24,259 nucleotides of DNA from a virus, in the IMG/VR virus record IMGVR_UViG_3300042521_003112, positions 1 to 24,259 of that record, one strand, 5' to 3'. The notes below the pieces were generated by a model. That model saw only the letters and a program-made list of their open reading frames with translations, was not told the origin of the DNA and did not search any database. The position numbers and the translations under genes are program-made. How positions within the stretch are numbered: position 1 is the stretch's first letter; every line of letters begins with the position of its first letter. This document shows positions 14,309-21,307 of this stretch, piece by piece.

Positions 14309-16569
14309 TGGCACGCAAGCGACCGCCAGCCGCAGCAGCTCCTGAGGATCCCGAGGACGACGACAACGAGTCTGGCTCGGAGCGTCCCAAGGACTCTTAT
14401 GCCAAGCACCGCAAACGCCAGGCCTCCAAAGCCAAAGAGGAATCGACCGAGGCCAGAGACATCGGTCCGATTCCGGCGATCGTCAACGCCAAGCGCCGAG
14501 AGTCCTGTCGGCTCAACTTAAAGAAGTACCTTCTGACGTACTTCAAAGAGTCCTTCCCGCTGCCGTTCAGTGAGGACCATGAGCGGATCCTCAAGGACAT
14601 CGAAGAGCGAGCGATCAACGGTGGTTTGAAATGCATCGCTATGCCTCGAGGGAGTGGCAAGACAACCATCCTCCTGCGAGCCATGCTCTGGGTGCTGACC
14701 TATGGACACCAGAGATTCGGAGTCCTAGTCGAAGCCGACGAAGGTGCTGCCGAGGAATCGCTCGACGTCATCAAGATCGAGTGGGAAACCAACCCGCTGC
14801 TTCTCGAGGACTTCCCCGAGATCGCTTTCCCCATCCGATGCCTCGAGGGTATCACCCAACGAGGCAACGCGCAGACCACCCAAGGCAAGCGGACACTGAT
14901 CGGATGGCGTCGCAAGGAGCTCGTGTTCCCAACGATCGAGGGATCGCAGGCATCCGGGGCAATCATTCGCTGCACTGGGATCCTCGGTAGGGTTAGAGGG
15001 ATGCAGAAAGTACTCGCCGACGGCAAAACGATCCGCCCCGGTTTCGTGCTCGTCAATGACCCGCAGACCGACACTTCGGCATTGTCCGACGCGGAATGCG
15101 CCAAGCGGGAAAAGGTGATCGGTGGGGCAATCCTGGGCCTTGGTGGGCCTGGGAAACGGATTGCAGGCTTTGCGGCCGTCACGGTGATCCGAGAAGGCGA
15201 CGCCGCCGACCGGATGCTCAACAACAAGCTTATGCCCAAATGGCACGGCGATCGATGCAGGCTGGTCTATGAGTGGCCGACCAACACCGAGCTCTGGCAA
15301 AAGTACTTTGATCTTCGATCCGAAGAGATCGCCGAAGGAAACGACGAGCACCCGAAAGCTAACAAATGTTATAAGGCCAACCGCGAAGCGATGGACGCAG
15401 GGTCTAAAGCAGGCTGGGCCTACCGAAAGTTCCCGCACGAGATCTCCGCGATCCAGCACGCGATGAATCTTCGTTTCGACAATCCGGACACCTTTGACGC
15501 CGAGTATCAGAATGAACCCAAGAAATCGATTGTTGCGGTTGATGGAATCCGCTGCCTTACTTCGGATGAGTTCTGCTTGCGGATACTCCCGACCCACCGA
15601 CGCGGGGAGATTCCCGACTGGGTCGAGCACATTACCTTGGGGGTCGACGTCCAAGGATCCTCGCTTTGGTGGACAGTCGCTGGCGTCGGAGCCGACTTCT
15701 CTGGGCTCGTCGTCGATTATGGTATCTGGCCCGAGCCCGGGATCGACTACGTCACGCTCGCCGACATCGATCGGACCATCATACGAGCCACCGGAATCCG
15801 ATCCTCGACCGAGTCGCTATTGGTCGCGCTCGGCAAGCTCCGGGAAGAACGACTCGCAGTCACTTACACTCGCGACGACGGAACGCAGCTCCGGCCCGAG
15901 ATCATGGTGGTCGATGCAGGGTACCAGACGGAAGTCGTCTACCGATTTTCGCAGATGCATCAGCATGTGGTTCCAAGCCATGGCAAGGGAGTCACGGCAC
16001 GCCAGAGGCCTTGGAACCAGGAAAAAAAGAAAGCCGGGGAGCGGATGGGATTCGGTTGGAGGATGCCACCGACCCGCGGGACCCGAGCCCCGCGGTACTG
16101 CCTCGTAGATACCAACTCGTGGAAGACCGCCATGATGGACCGCTGGACCACCGATGCCGGTGAGCCTGGAGCTTGGTGGCTTTACCGAGCCGCCCCGCTG
16201 CGTCACCGGATGGTCGCTGACAACCTTTCTGCAGAATACCCCACGAAGACCCAGGGGCAAGGCAGAGAGCTGTTTGAGTGGGGATGCAGGCCAGGACGGG
16301 ACAATCACTTCCTCGACTCGACGATCCTGGCCGCGGTGGGTGCATCGATCCTGGGGGTAAAGGTCCCCGGCGAGTCTGACCGAGTGGTACGCCGACGCAA
16401 GGTCAGCATGAGCGACCGATCCGGACAGGATCGACCCGAGCAGGATCAATCCCGAGAGCCGTCCCCCGTCGAGCAGCGAGTCGAAGCCGTCGAGAAGATC
16501 GCCAAGCGGCCCAACGATGGCAAGATGACCCTAGCCGAGCTCCGGGCCCTCAGGCGGAAGAGTGGGTGA
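14308..16569 (+). CDS. terL: Terminase large subunit (packaging ATPase and nuclease)
   Basis: The 753-residue protein is the DNA-packaging motor. After an acidic-basic N-terminal tail (1-60), the ATPase shows Walker A MPRGSGKTT at 112-120 and a Walker B-like VLVNDP at about 246-252. The nuclease domain has LGVDVQG with Asp447, VDAG in EIMVVDAGYQTEV, and the late acidic pair in GRDNHFLDSTI (Asp665 and Asp670). The GVDVQ style recalls gpA-type terminases. The C-terminal tail is charged and Gln-rich. It is the last gene of the + operon, far from the capsid genes. Its 3' end overlaps a convergent gene by 39 bp. Confidence 0.92.
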   Translation: MARKRPPAAAAPEDPEDDDNESGSERPKDSYAKHRKRQASKAKEESTEARDIGPIPAIVNAKRRESCRLNLKKYLLTYFKESFPLPFSEDHERILKDIEERAINGGLKCIAMPRGSGKTTILLRAMLWVLTYGHQRFGVLVEADEGAAEESLDVIKIEWETNPLLLEDFPEIAFPIRCLEGITQRGNAQTTQGKRTLIGWRRKELVFPTIEGSQASGAIIRCTGILGRVRGMQKVLADGKTIRPGFVLVNDPQTDTSALSDAECAKREKVIGGAILGLGGPGKRIAGFAAVTVIREGDAADRMLNNKLMPKWHGDRCRLVYEWPTNTELWQKYFDLRSEEIAEGNDEHPKANKCYKANREAMDAGSKAGWAYRKFPHEISAIQHAMNLRFDNPDTFDAEYQNEPKKSIVAVDGIRCLTSDEFCLRILPTHRRGEIPDWVEHITLGVDVQGSSLWWTVAGVGADFSGLVVDYGIWPEPGIDYVTLADIDRTIIRATGIRSSTESLLVALGKLREERLAVTYTRDDGTQLRPEIMVVDAGYQTEVVYRFSQMHQHVVPSHGKGVTARQRPWNQEKKKAGERMGFGWRMPPTRGTRAPRYCLVDTNSWKTAMMDRWTTDAGEPGAWWLYRAAPLRHRMVADNLSAEYPTKTQGQGRELFEWGCRPGRDNHFLDSTILAAVGASILGVKVPGESDRVVRRRKVSMSDRSGQDRPEQDQSREPSPVEQRVEAVEKIAKRPNDGKMTLAELRALRRKSG

Positions 16570-16812
16570 TTCGTCTTCGATCGGCGGGTTGTGCCCCTCG
16601 TACCACGCCATCAGTCCGTTTCCAGGCACGAGGGTAATTTCCGCTTCACCCGTCTCTGCGTCCCAGCTACGCATTTCGAGCTTGAACACCCTGCCCTGTT
16701 CGTTCATGGCTTCAAAAAACTGATCTTTCGTCATCTGTGTACGGAATGACATGTGCCTAGTGCCAATGCCGTTGACCTCAGTGACTCCAATTAACTTGCC
16801 CGGATTTGTCAT
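16531..16812 (-). CDS. Small phage protein, function unknown; last gene of the - operon
   Basis: The 93-residue protein is unrecognised. It has a beta-helix-beta outline (TRHMSFRTQMTKDQFFEAMN, then VFKLEMRSWDAETGEAEITL) and a Pro/Glu-rich end (PPIEDESPTLPPEGPELG). An excellent AGGAGGG stands a few bases before the ATG, and the start overlaps the previous stop (ATGA), so it is a real gene. Its last 39 bases are antisense to the terminase 3' end. Confidence 0.7.
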   Translation of the reverse strand: MTNPGKLIGVTEVNGIGTRHMSFRTQMTKDQFFEAMNEQGRVFKLEMRSWDAETGEAEITLVPGNGLMAWYEGHNPPIEDESPTLPPEGPELG

Positions 16813-17129
16813 GGTTTCCCTCCTATTGCCTTGTCGATAAGGTTGTCCAGGTGTTCTTCACTTGGGCAACTCTTTCCGGGCTTTACTGCGTCCTTAGGGT
16901 TTTGCACCACGCATAACGTCGACTCGCTATGGTGCTGTGCTCGCAACCATCGGTATCGCTCCGCGTCGATTTGGTCTGCGTGACATGCGTACCAATCGGC
17001 CACGAGCTTGCAGTCGTCGACGTACGAATCCTGATAGCTGACGTGAGGTCCCCAGACCTCTCGGATTGTACGTCCGCTTTTGTACAGTCGGATTCTAGCT
17101 TTCGCGCGTTCTACGTCTTCCAGTGTCAC
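16809..17129 (-). CDS. Small phage protein with RYRWLR motif
   Basis: From GTG 17129 the product has 106 residues: a helix (VTLEDVERAKARIRLYKSGR), a central stretch with Tyr and Trp, then DAERYRWLRAQHH. The D-x-x-R-Y-R-W-L-R element recurs in many small phage proteins of unknown role. The last part has Cys and ends EEHLDNLIDKAIGGKP. GGGGGAG sits just before the GTG and decided the start. An in-frame TTG at 17180 would add 17 residues without a clear ribosome site. Its stop overlaps the next start in ATGA. Confidence 0.65.
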   Translation of the reverse strand: MTLEDVERAKARIRLYKSGRTIREVWGPHVSYQDSYVDDCKLVADWYACHADQIDAERYRWLRAQHHSESTLCVVQNPKDAVKPGKSCPSEEHLDNLIDKAIGGKP

Positions 17130-17232
17130 TGGTCTCCCCCTGTTTGCTGCTTGTAGTCTACGGATAACCCAGGACCACAACTAGGACCACGGACGGGAAA
17201 TCCTTTGGTTTTTCTGGCTTGTGCGAGTCTTG
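17130..17232 (-). other. Largest gap in the - operon, with 8-bp direct repeat
   Basis: No gene is convincing here apart from a possible N-terminal extension of the 106-residue protein. It contains AGGACCAC twice (17171-17178 and 17183-17190), repeating with a 12-base period, which could be a regulator site. I see no clear -35/-10 promoter. Confidence 0.3.
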
Positions 17233-17243
17233 CTAAGACTCGC
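17223..17243. repeat. Perfect hairpin over the stop codon of the 67-residue gene
   Basis: GCGAGTCTT (17223-17231), loop GCT, AAGACTCGC (17235-17243). The stop of the 67-residue gene lies partly in the loop. No T-run follows on either strand, so it is not a standard terminator. It could act in mRNA stability or be a recombination trace, since the right arm is part of the 22-bp direct repeat. Confidence 0.6.
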
Positions 17244-17253
17244 TAACGTTGGG
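17232..17253. repeat. 22-bp direct repeat, copy 1
   Basis: Begins GCTAAGACTCGCTA and ends CGTTGGG. It differs from the copy at 17439-17460 by one base. It encodes the shared C-terminal ending PNVSES of the 67-residue protein. Confidence 0.75.
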
Positions 17254-17436
17254 CTTTAGGATTGGCAGGGTGCTCTCCCAATCCCACAAGTCGAGGCGTG
17301 CCGACGAGTAGTTGGGTTGGTTACCCAGGAAAGATACTGGTACTCCAAACGACTCCATGATTTTGAGCCTGATCAAGATGTCTAAATCTTTGAACCTAGA
17401 ACAGTCTGGATTCGCGTCGAGCTGTGGCTCGGTCAT
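17233..17436 (-). CDS. Small cassette-like phage protein, function unknown
   Basis: The 67-residue protein reads MTEPQLDANPDCSRFKDLDI and continues with a helix and ESFGVPVSFLGNQPNYSSAR, ending PILKPNVSES. The FGVPxxxLGxxxNYSSA section faintly recalls a part of phage portal proteins, but the gene is far too short to be one. The gene lies exactly between two 22-bp direct repeats, and its last residues match the end of the upstream neighbour (KPNGSES), suggesting insertion or duplication by recombination. No strong Shine-Dalgarno sequence is seen. Confidence that it is expressed is moderate. Confidence 0.55.
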   Translation of the reverse strand: MTEPQLDANPDCSRFKDLDILIRLKIMESFGVPVSFLGNQPNYSSARLDLWDWESTLPILKPNVSES

Positions 17437-17438
17437 TG

Positions 17439-17460
17439 GCTAAGACTCGCTACCGTTGGG
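17439..17460. repeat. 22-bp direct repeat, copy 2
   Basis: One mismatch to copy 1, which lies 207 bp away. It covers the stop and last codons of the 94-residue gene. The inverted arm that makes a hairpin at copy 1 is missing here. Confidence 0.75.
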
Positions 17461-17724
17461 TTTGGTGATGGTTGGTACCGCCTGCAATTTGAGCAAGCCT
17501 ACCTGCATCTCGAACACAGCTTTGGGGATGTATCGATCTTTCAAGTCAAGCTTGTAATTGAAAACCGAGTATGCATTTCGGAACACGAATCTGACCACTA
17601 GGTCATCATTGCAGGACCAATTAGCATACAGGCCTTCGCAGTGCGAAGCCTTGAAAGCCTCCCACCACGCGACAAACTCGCCAAGACAAGCAAAGGCTTG
17701 GGTGTCTTTGTCATCGGTTGTCAT
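17440..17724 (-). CDS. Small phage protein, function unknown
   Basis: The 94-residue protein has a helical front (DTQAFACLGEFVAWWEAFKA), a beta centre (DLVVRFVFRNAYSVFNYKLD) and a short hydrophobic run (AVFEMQVGLLKLQAVPTI) before the repeat-encoded ending KPNGSES. The start overlaps the stop of the release-factor-like gene (ATGA). No family is recognised. It is a real member of the coupled operon. Confidence 0.65.
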   Translation of the reverse strand: MTTDDKDTQAFACLGEFVAWWEAFKASHCEGLYANWSCNDDLVVRFVFRNAYSVFNYKLDLKDRYIPKAVFEMQVGLLKLQAVPTITKPNGSES

Positions 17725-18095
17725 CGCAGCAGCTCCAATCTTCCTTTGCCCAAAATCTCTTTCACGGTGGCCTCTTTCCCGCTTCGATGGTCTTTGACGA
17801 GCCCTCGCGAGAAGTTGTACGTGCGAATTACGGTGTGGTCGTGAATCGCTACGTCGCGACGATCCTTGCGGACCTTGGCCTGTGCGTCGGCTTTGGCCTG
17901 GGCGATCCGCTTGTCCAGTTCGGCCAGGGCCATTCGGTACGATGCTTCACGTGTCCGGCAGTCGGCGTAGGCCGCGATCCCAGACGCATGGTCGGTGATC
18001 CGACAAGCCGACTCGATCTTGTTGCGGTTCTGGCCACCTGGGCCAGTTCCCCGCATGTACTCGATCGTCCGTCCGTTTCTGGTTGATTTGGTCAT
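17721..18095 (-). CDS. Stand-alone GGQ-domain release factor homologue
   Basis: The 124-residue protein is the catalytic domain of a class I peptide release factor. Gly20-Gly21-Gln22 lies in RGTGPGGQNRNKIESACRIT, matching the usual GGQxxNK...RI pattern that triggers peptidyl-tRNA hydrolysis. DHASGIAAYADCRTREASYR matches the T-x-GI...R segment, and VIRTYNFSRGLVKDHRSGK matches the RTYNFxxxxxxDHR of RF1/RF2. The codon-reading domain (PxT or SPF) is absent, and full-length factors have about 360 residues. Size resembles ArfB rescue factors, but the RTYNF..DHR block is RF1/2-like. It overlaps both neighbours by four bases. Confidence 0.85.
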   Translation of the reverse strand: MTKSTRNGRTIEYMRGTGPGGQNRNKIESACRITDHASGIAAYADCRTREASYRMALAELDKRIAQAKADAQAKVRKDRRDVAIHDHTVIRTYNFSRGLVKDHRSGKEATVKEILGKGRLELLR

Positions 18096-18268
18096 CGGTC
18101 AAACTCTATCTTTACTTCGAGGATTCCGCAGGCCATAAGCGCTACGCAAATCAGGATACTGACCAGAAACACCAGGAGCACCGGCAAGCATCCGTTGTTG
18201 CTCCGGGCCCGAGCTGCTTCGCGTGGGATCGCTCCGCCGCCAAGCAGCATGCCGATTAGTTTGAACAT
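18092..18268 (-). CDS. 58-residue membrane protein
   Basis: The protein begins MFKLIGMLLGGGAIPREAAR, a short amphipathic piece, followed by a basic stretch (ARARSNNG) and one strong membrane span, LPVLLVFLVSILICVALMA, ending CGILEVKIEFDR. GAGG stands seven bases before the ATG, and the stop overlaps the ATG of the release-factor-like gene (ATGA). This coupling supports it as real. The function is unknown; a small single-span protein could be an inhibitor, a superinfection factor or a holin-like peptide, but nothing decides. Confidence 0.65.
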   Translation of the reverse strand: MFKLIGMLLGGGAIPREAARARSNNGCLPVLLVFLVSILICVALMACGILEVKIEFDR

Positions 18269-18276
18269 AGCTTGCC

Positions 18277-18705
18277 TCAGTTCGTGCTAGGTTTTATCCA
18301 TCTGGTAAGGATGCCGCACAAGCTCTGGTTGTTCTGGGCCACAACGGCCCGGAGCTGGTCGAGCTCGGCGTCCTTGGCTTTCCTGGCCTTGCAATGCTCC
18401 GCGTTGATCTTCAACAATTCGTCGAAGTTCCTCACCAGATTCTTCTTGGTGTCACGGAGCTGGTCGAGCTCGGTTTGTAGGGCTCCGTTCCGAGTGCAAT
18501 GGTGCGAAATCATTTGCCCCATTTCCAGGATTTGTTGATGCTGGGCGCTCCTGACGTCACGCAGTAGCTCGACTTCGTCGCGAAGCTTTCGGGCCGCGTC
18601 GAAGATGGCTAGCAGCAGACCTGGGTGAGTCTCCCATTTGCCGATCAAGTCCATTGCTTGATCGACGCTCAATGGGTTGTCGTCTGTCGTTGGGTCGGTG
18701 CTCAT
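18277..18705 (-). CDS. Coiled-coil phage protein, function unknown
   Basis: The 142-residue protein is nearly all helix. After an N-terminal piece (STDPTTDDNPLSVDQAMDLI) it has coiled-coil heptads through DAARKLRDEVELLRDVRSAQ, GALQTELDQLRDTKKNLVRN and KARKAKDAELDQLRAVVAQN. The start at ATG 18705 is chosen since it overlaps the stop of the 29-residue gene (ATGA); a longer frame to 18771 would run over that gene. A 12-bp palindrome (CGAGGGCCCTCG, 18708-18719) lies just upstream, including GAGGG as possible ribosome site. Confidence 0.7.
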   Translation of the reverse strand: MSTDPTTDDNPLSVDQAMDLIGKWETHPGLLLAIFDAARKLRDEVELLRDVRSAQHQQILEMGQMISHHCTRNGALQTELDQLRDTKKNLVRNFDELLKINAEHCKARKAKDAELDQLRAVVAQNNQSLCGILTRWIKPSTN

Positions 18706-18791
18706 AGCGAGGGCCCTCGAAAGTCGTCGTCGCCAAGCGCAATGATGACGCAGAAAAACACTACGACACAAACAGCAATGATTAGGTCCAT
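18702..18791 (-). CDS. 29-residue single-span membrane peptide
   Basis: The frame starts at ATG 18791, whose A is also the last base of the upstream stop (TGATG), and ends with a TGA that overlaps the next ATG (ATGA). The peptide starts MDLIIAVCVVVFFCVIIALG, a single membrane helix, and ends DDDFRGPSL. Both junctions are typical of coupled translation, which makes a chance frame less likely. A longer frame from 18959 overlaps the upstream gene and is rejected. The function is unknown. Confidence 0.55.
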   Translation of the reverse strand: MDLIIAVCVVVFFCVIIALGDDDFRGPSL

Positions 18792-20257
18792 CAGTTGCAC
18801 CGGCTCCCGCAGCTTGCGTACCCAGCGATGTCTACCCAGTTGTCCCGTTTGCGTTGGTGCGTCTCGCGGGAGGTCTTCAGCAAGATCATCGCCAGTGCGA
18901 CGTCTCGGGACTCGAATGTCACGCCGTCTTTGAGCTTGGAAATGAACAATGCCGACCACATGCCAGCGGTCCGGCGGAAGTCCTGATCAGGAGGCCCGTA
19001 TTGCGACTGGCGACTGCCACGCGTGATCCGGGATGCTTCGGCCAGGATGTCTTCGTCGTCCTCGTCGTCTTGCTCGGCGAGACCCATCCGTTCTACTTTT
19101 GAAATGTGATGTTCGCTGAGCTGTACGGCAAGGCTGATCAGGCTCGTCCAGTAGCACGCATACGTGATTCGATTATCGTAGTCGATGTTCAGGTGTCGCA
19201 CCCGCTTGCCGAGCCACATGGCGAGGGTTAGCTCGGCCACAGCTCCATTGCTGTTTTCCCAGCCTGGAAGCAGGACAATCTCGTCGCACCGCAGGACGGC
19301 CTCGAGGCACCGACGCACGGTCTTGGCGAAGTCCATGGTTTTGGGGAAGGTGCAGGCGTCAGGATTTGCATGCGATGGATTTGCGTACGGATCGAAACCA
19401 TCGTGCTGCCGATCCTCGTCCGCTGGGCTGATGACTTCGTTGCCGGCCTCACGCAACTCCTTGGCGACGCGATCAAACAGGGGGAAGTTGAACCAAGCGA
19501 TTCCCCGCATCGGACCAGCAATGTACAGGACTCGCTTGCGTTGAATTGGCTCGGTAATCGGCTCCGCGTCTGTATCGTACGCATTGGAGACCGTGTATCC
19601 GATCGTGATCTTTTCGTTTGCTTCGCAGCGCTCGAGCTCTCCAATGTCGATCGAACTGTCCGGAATTTCCGGACTGTTGGGTTCAGTTGTTAAGGATTCC
19701 TTGATAACTGGTTCGGGCTCGACGGCAACTGTCAAGGATTCCTTAACAGTTGGTTCGGGCTGCGGAGTGGGATTCTGGACAAAGTTTGGGTTGTCCTGCG
19801 GATGCATCTCTGCTGTGATGACAGACTCTAGTTTCCATCTCCCAACTGTGTTGTGGAGGTCGTGAACCGGCTGTAAAAAATCACTGGTTATCGTCAACCA
19901 TGACTCGGCAACTGTGAGCGACTTGTCGGCTCGAAAACATTGGAGCAGTTGCTGACCGCAGGAATCGCTTGTCACAATCCTGTCGATCACTACTTCGCTT
20001 AGATACTTTGATTTGTCTGTGCTCGGCTCGCGAAACACCCTCGCCCTTTCGCCGACCCGAAAGCTCATGCGACGGATTCGTGTCTCACCATGACAGACCC
20101 AGGCCCGAACCAGCACTGGAACCCACTGTTGGCTTGCTGCACTCCATTCCCAGTCTCCTGGTGCTGTGAGTTCCTGGATCTTCAAATGTTGCCAACCGCA
20201 CGGGATTGCCACTGGAAGTGGCAACACATGATAGTTGCTTTTTGGACTGCTGTTCAC
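18791..20257 (-). CDS. DUF4406-DUF6378 fusion protein
   Basis: The 488-residue protein has three parts. Residues 1-150 are an unrecognised beta-rich domain (WVPVLVRAWVCHGETRIRRM). A low-complexity linker with a 14-residue duplication follows (about 165-240). Residues 242-360 are DUF4406, related to nucleoside 2-deoxyribosyltransferases: RVLYIAGPMRGIAWFNFPLF, VISPADED, EIVLLPGWENSNGAVAELTL. Residues 405-485 match DUF6378: EASRITRGSRQSQYGPPDQD, DVALAMILLKTSRE, DNWVDIAGYA. Both domains are common in phages, usually as separate proteins; a nucleotide-related role is likely. The start is GTG with AGGAGG (20266-20271) eight bases before it; an ATG directly after the AGGAGG opens only a 3-codon frame. 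Confidence 0.8.
   Translation of the reverse strand: MNSSPKSNYHVLPLPVAIPCGWQHLKIQELTAPGDWEWSAASQQWVPVLVRAWVCHGETRIRRMSFRVGERARVFREPSTDKSKYLSEVVIDRIVTSDSCGQQLLQCFRADKSLTVAESWLTITSDFLQPVHDLHNTVGRWKLESVITAEMHPQDNPNFVQNPTPQPEPTVKESLTVAVEPEPVIKESLTTEPNSPEIPDSSIDIGELERCEANEKITIGYTVSNAYDTDAEPITEPIQRKRVLYIAGPMRGIAWFNFPLFDRVAKELREAGNEVISPADEDRQHDGFDPYANPSHANPDACTFPKTMDFAKTVRRCLEAVLRCDEIVLLPGWENSNGAVAELTLAMWLGKRVRHLNIDYDNRITYACYWTSLISLAVQLSEHHISKVERMGLAEQDDEDDEDILAEASRITRGSRQSQYGPPDQDFRRTAGMWSALFISKLKDGVTFESRDVALAMILLKTSRETHQRKRDNWVDIAGYASCGSRCN
19692..19761. repeat. 42-bp period tandem duplication in the linker
   Basis: AAGGATTCCTT occurs at 19692 and again at 19734, each followed by a GGTTCGGGCT. 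The unit encodes (V/I)KESLT...EP(E)P twice. Each AAGGATTCCTT is itself a near-palindrome. It most likely arose by slippage in a flexible linker. Confidence 0.7.
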
Positions 20258-20293
20258 TCTTTCATCCTCCTAAGAAAAACCACCCTAAATTCC

Positions 20294-21307
20294 TTACGCT
20301 GCTCCCCTGCGGATCAGCGGTGATAGGTATGACACGCCGTCGATGATCGGGATTTGAAGGTTCAAATGCCCGAGTCCCTTCTGCACCAACTGGATTCCGT
20401 AACCGTTGACCCAGTCGGTCAAGTTTTGATGCATCCAATAAGGCTGGAGCTGGCACAGGCAACCGGGGTTCCAAGCTCCGATCGGGCCCGAGGCCACCGT
20501 CCGCTTGGTCGCCATGTCCATCCGGTGGGTATGGCCGAACCAGATGTTCGAGTTATACTTGGCAAGGTGAGCGGCCGCTGCGGCCTTGCTGGTGAATTGG
20601 CCGTGGGTGAAGTAGCAATTGTCCCGCAGGATCGTACCGGGCACATGGCATCCGTCGTACCACTGGCCCTGCTTGTAGATGGGGATCTTCCGCTTGTCGA
20701 GCTGCAACACCGTCTCGGTCGAGAACAGTGCGTTGAGCGTCTTGACGCTTGAGCTCGATCCTTTGCCCTTCTTGAGCACATCCGTGACGATCCACTTCTC
20801 GATGCGTCGCTCGTGGTTTCCCTCGAGGTACTCAATGGTCGCTTGTGGTGCTGCCGACTGCAGCGCATCGAGGAACTGGTTGGTGGCCTGGCAGTCGTCC
20901 TCGAAAGTGTAGTCGGTCTCGGCGACATAGCCCCAGGTGTGGTGCTCGGCCAGGAAGCCACCGCAGTCAAGATGATCACCCAGGAGGATGATCGAACTGG
21001 GCTTGAGCATCGCAATGTCGGCCAACATCGCCGACGCTGCCGACTGATCGACGAAGCATCCATGCGAATCGGGGACGATGACTCGCAGGGTGACGCCGCC
21101 CTTGGAGCTTTTGGCCTTGCGCGTCAGGTTCAATTTCACCGACGAGCTTCGCAATCGATCGAGGGTCTGCTCGAGCAGCTCTCGTGCCGACCGCTCGCGC
21201 TTGAGTGCGACCTCGAGCTGCTTGAGCTGTGCTCTGGCCGTCAGTAGCTCTTGGGACTCGGTCGCCTCGTTGCGGGTCCAAGCTTTGATCTGTTTCTTGA
21301 TGCTCAT
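20294..21307 (-). CDS. Calcineurin-like metallophosphoesterase with N-terminal coiled coil
   Basis: The 337-residue protein carries the five metallophosphoesterase motifs in order: Asp80-x-His82 in VIVPDSHGCF, Gly110-Asp111 in IILLGDHLDCGGF, GNHE at 163-166, His235 in YFTHGQF, and GHTH at 258-261. They bind two metal ions. Residues about 15-55 are coiled coil (ELLTARAQLKQLEVALKRER). Phage relatives are thought to cleave phosphodiesters, in DNA or nucleotides; the substrate here is unknown. GAGG stands seven bases before the ATG, which overlaps the preceding stop by ATGA. The C-terminus follows a conserved GPIGAWNPGCLCQL section. Confidence 0.88.
   Translation of the reverse strand: MSIKKQIKAWTRNEATESQELLTARAQLKQLEVALKRERSARELLEQTLDRLRSSSVKLNLTRKAKSSKGGVTLRVIVPDSHGCFVDQSAASAMLADIAMLKPSSIILLGDHLDCGGFLAEHHTWGYVAETDYTFEDDCQATNQFLDALQSAAPQATIEYLEGNHERRIEKWIVTDVLKKGKGSSSSVKTLNALFSTETVLQLDKRKIPIYKQGQWYDGCHVPGTILRDNCYFTHGQFTSKAAAAAHLAKYNSNIWFGHTHRMDMATKRTVASGPIGAWNPGCLCQLQPYWMHQNLTDWVNGYGIQLVQKGLGHLNLQIPIIDGVSYLSPLIRRGAA

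Noticed and set aside
14725-15654. 309-codon open frame on the - strand opposite terminase
   Set aside because: It is a shadow of the terminase reading frame, with no start signal or protein-like pattern.
17223-17243. Hairpin as a rho-independent terminator
   Set aside because: No U-tract follows on either strand and the stop codon lies in the loop.
20263-20265. ATG right after AGGAGG as start of the 488-residue protein
   Set aside because: It opens a three-codon frame ending in TGA, and there is no spacer to the ribosome site; the GTG eight bases after AGGAGG is in the correct frame.
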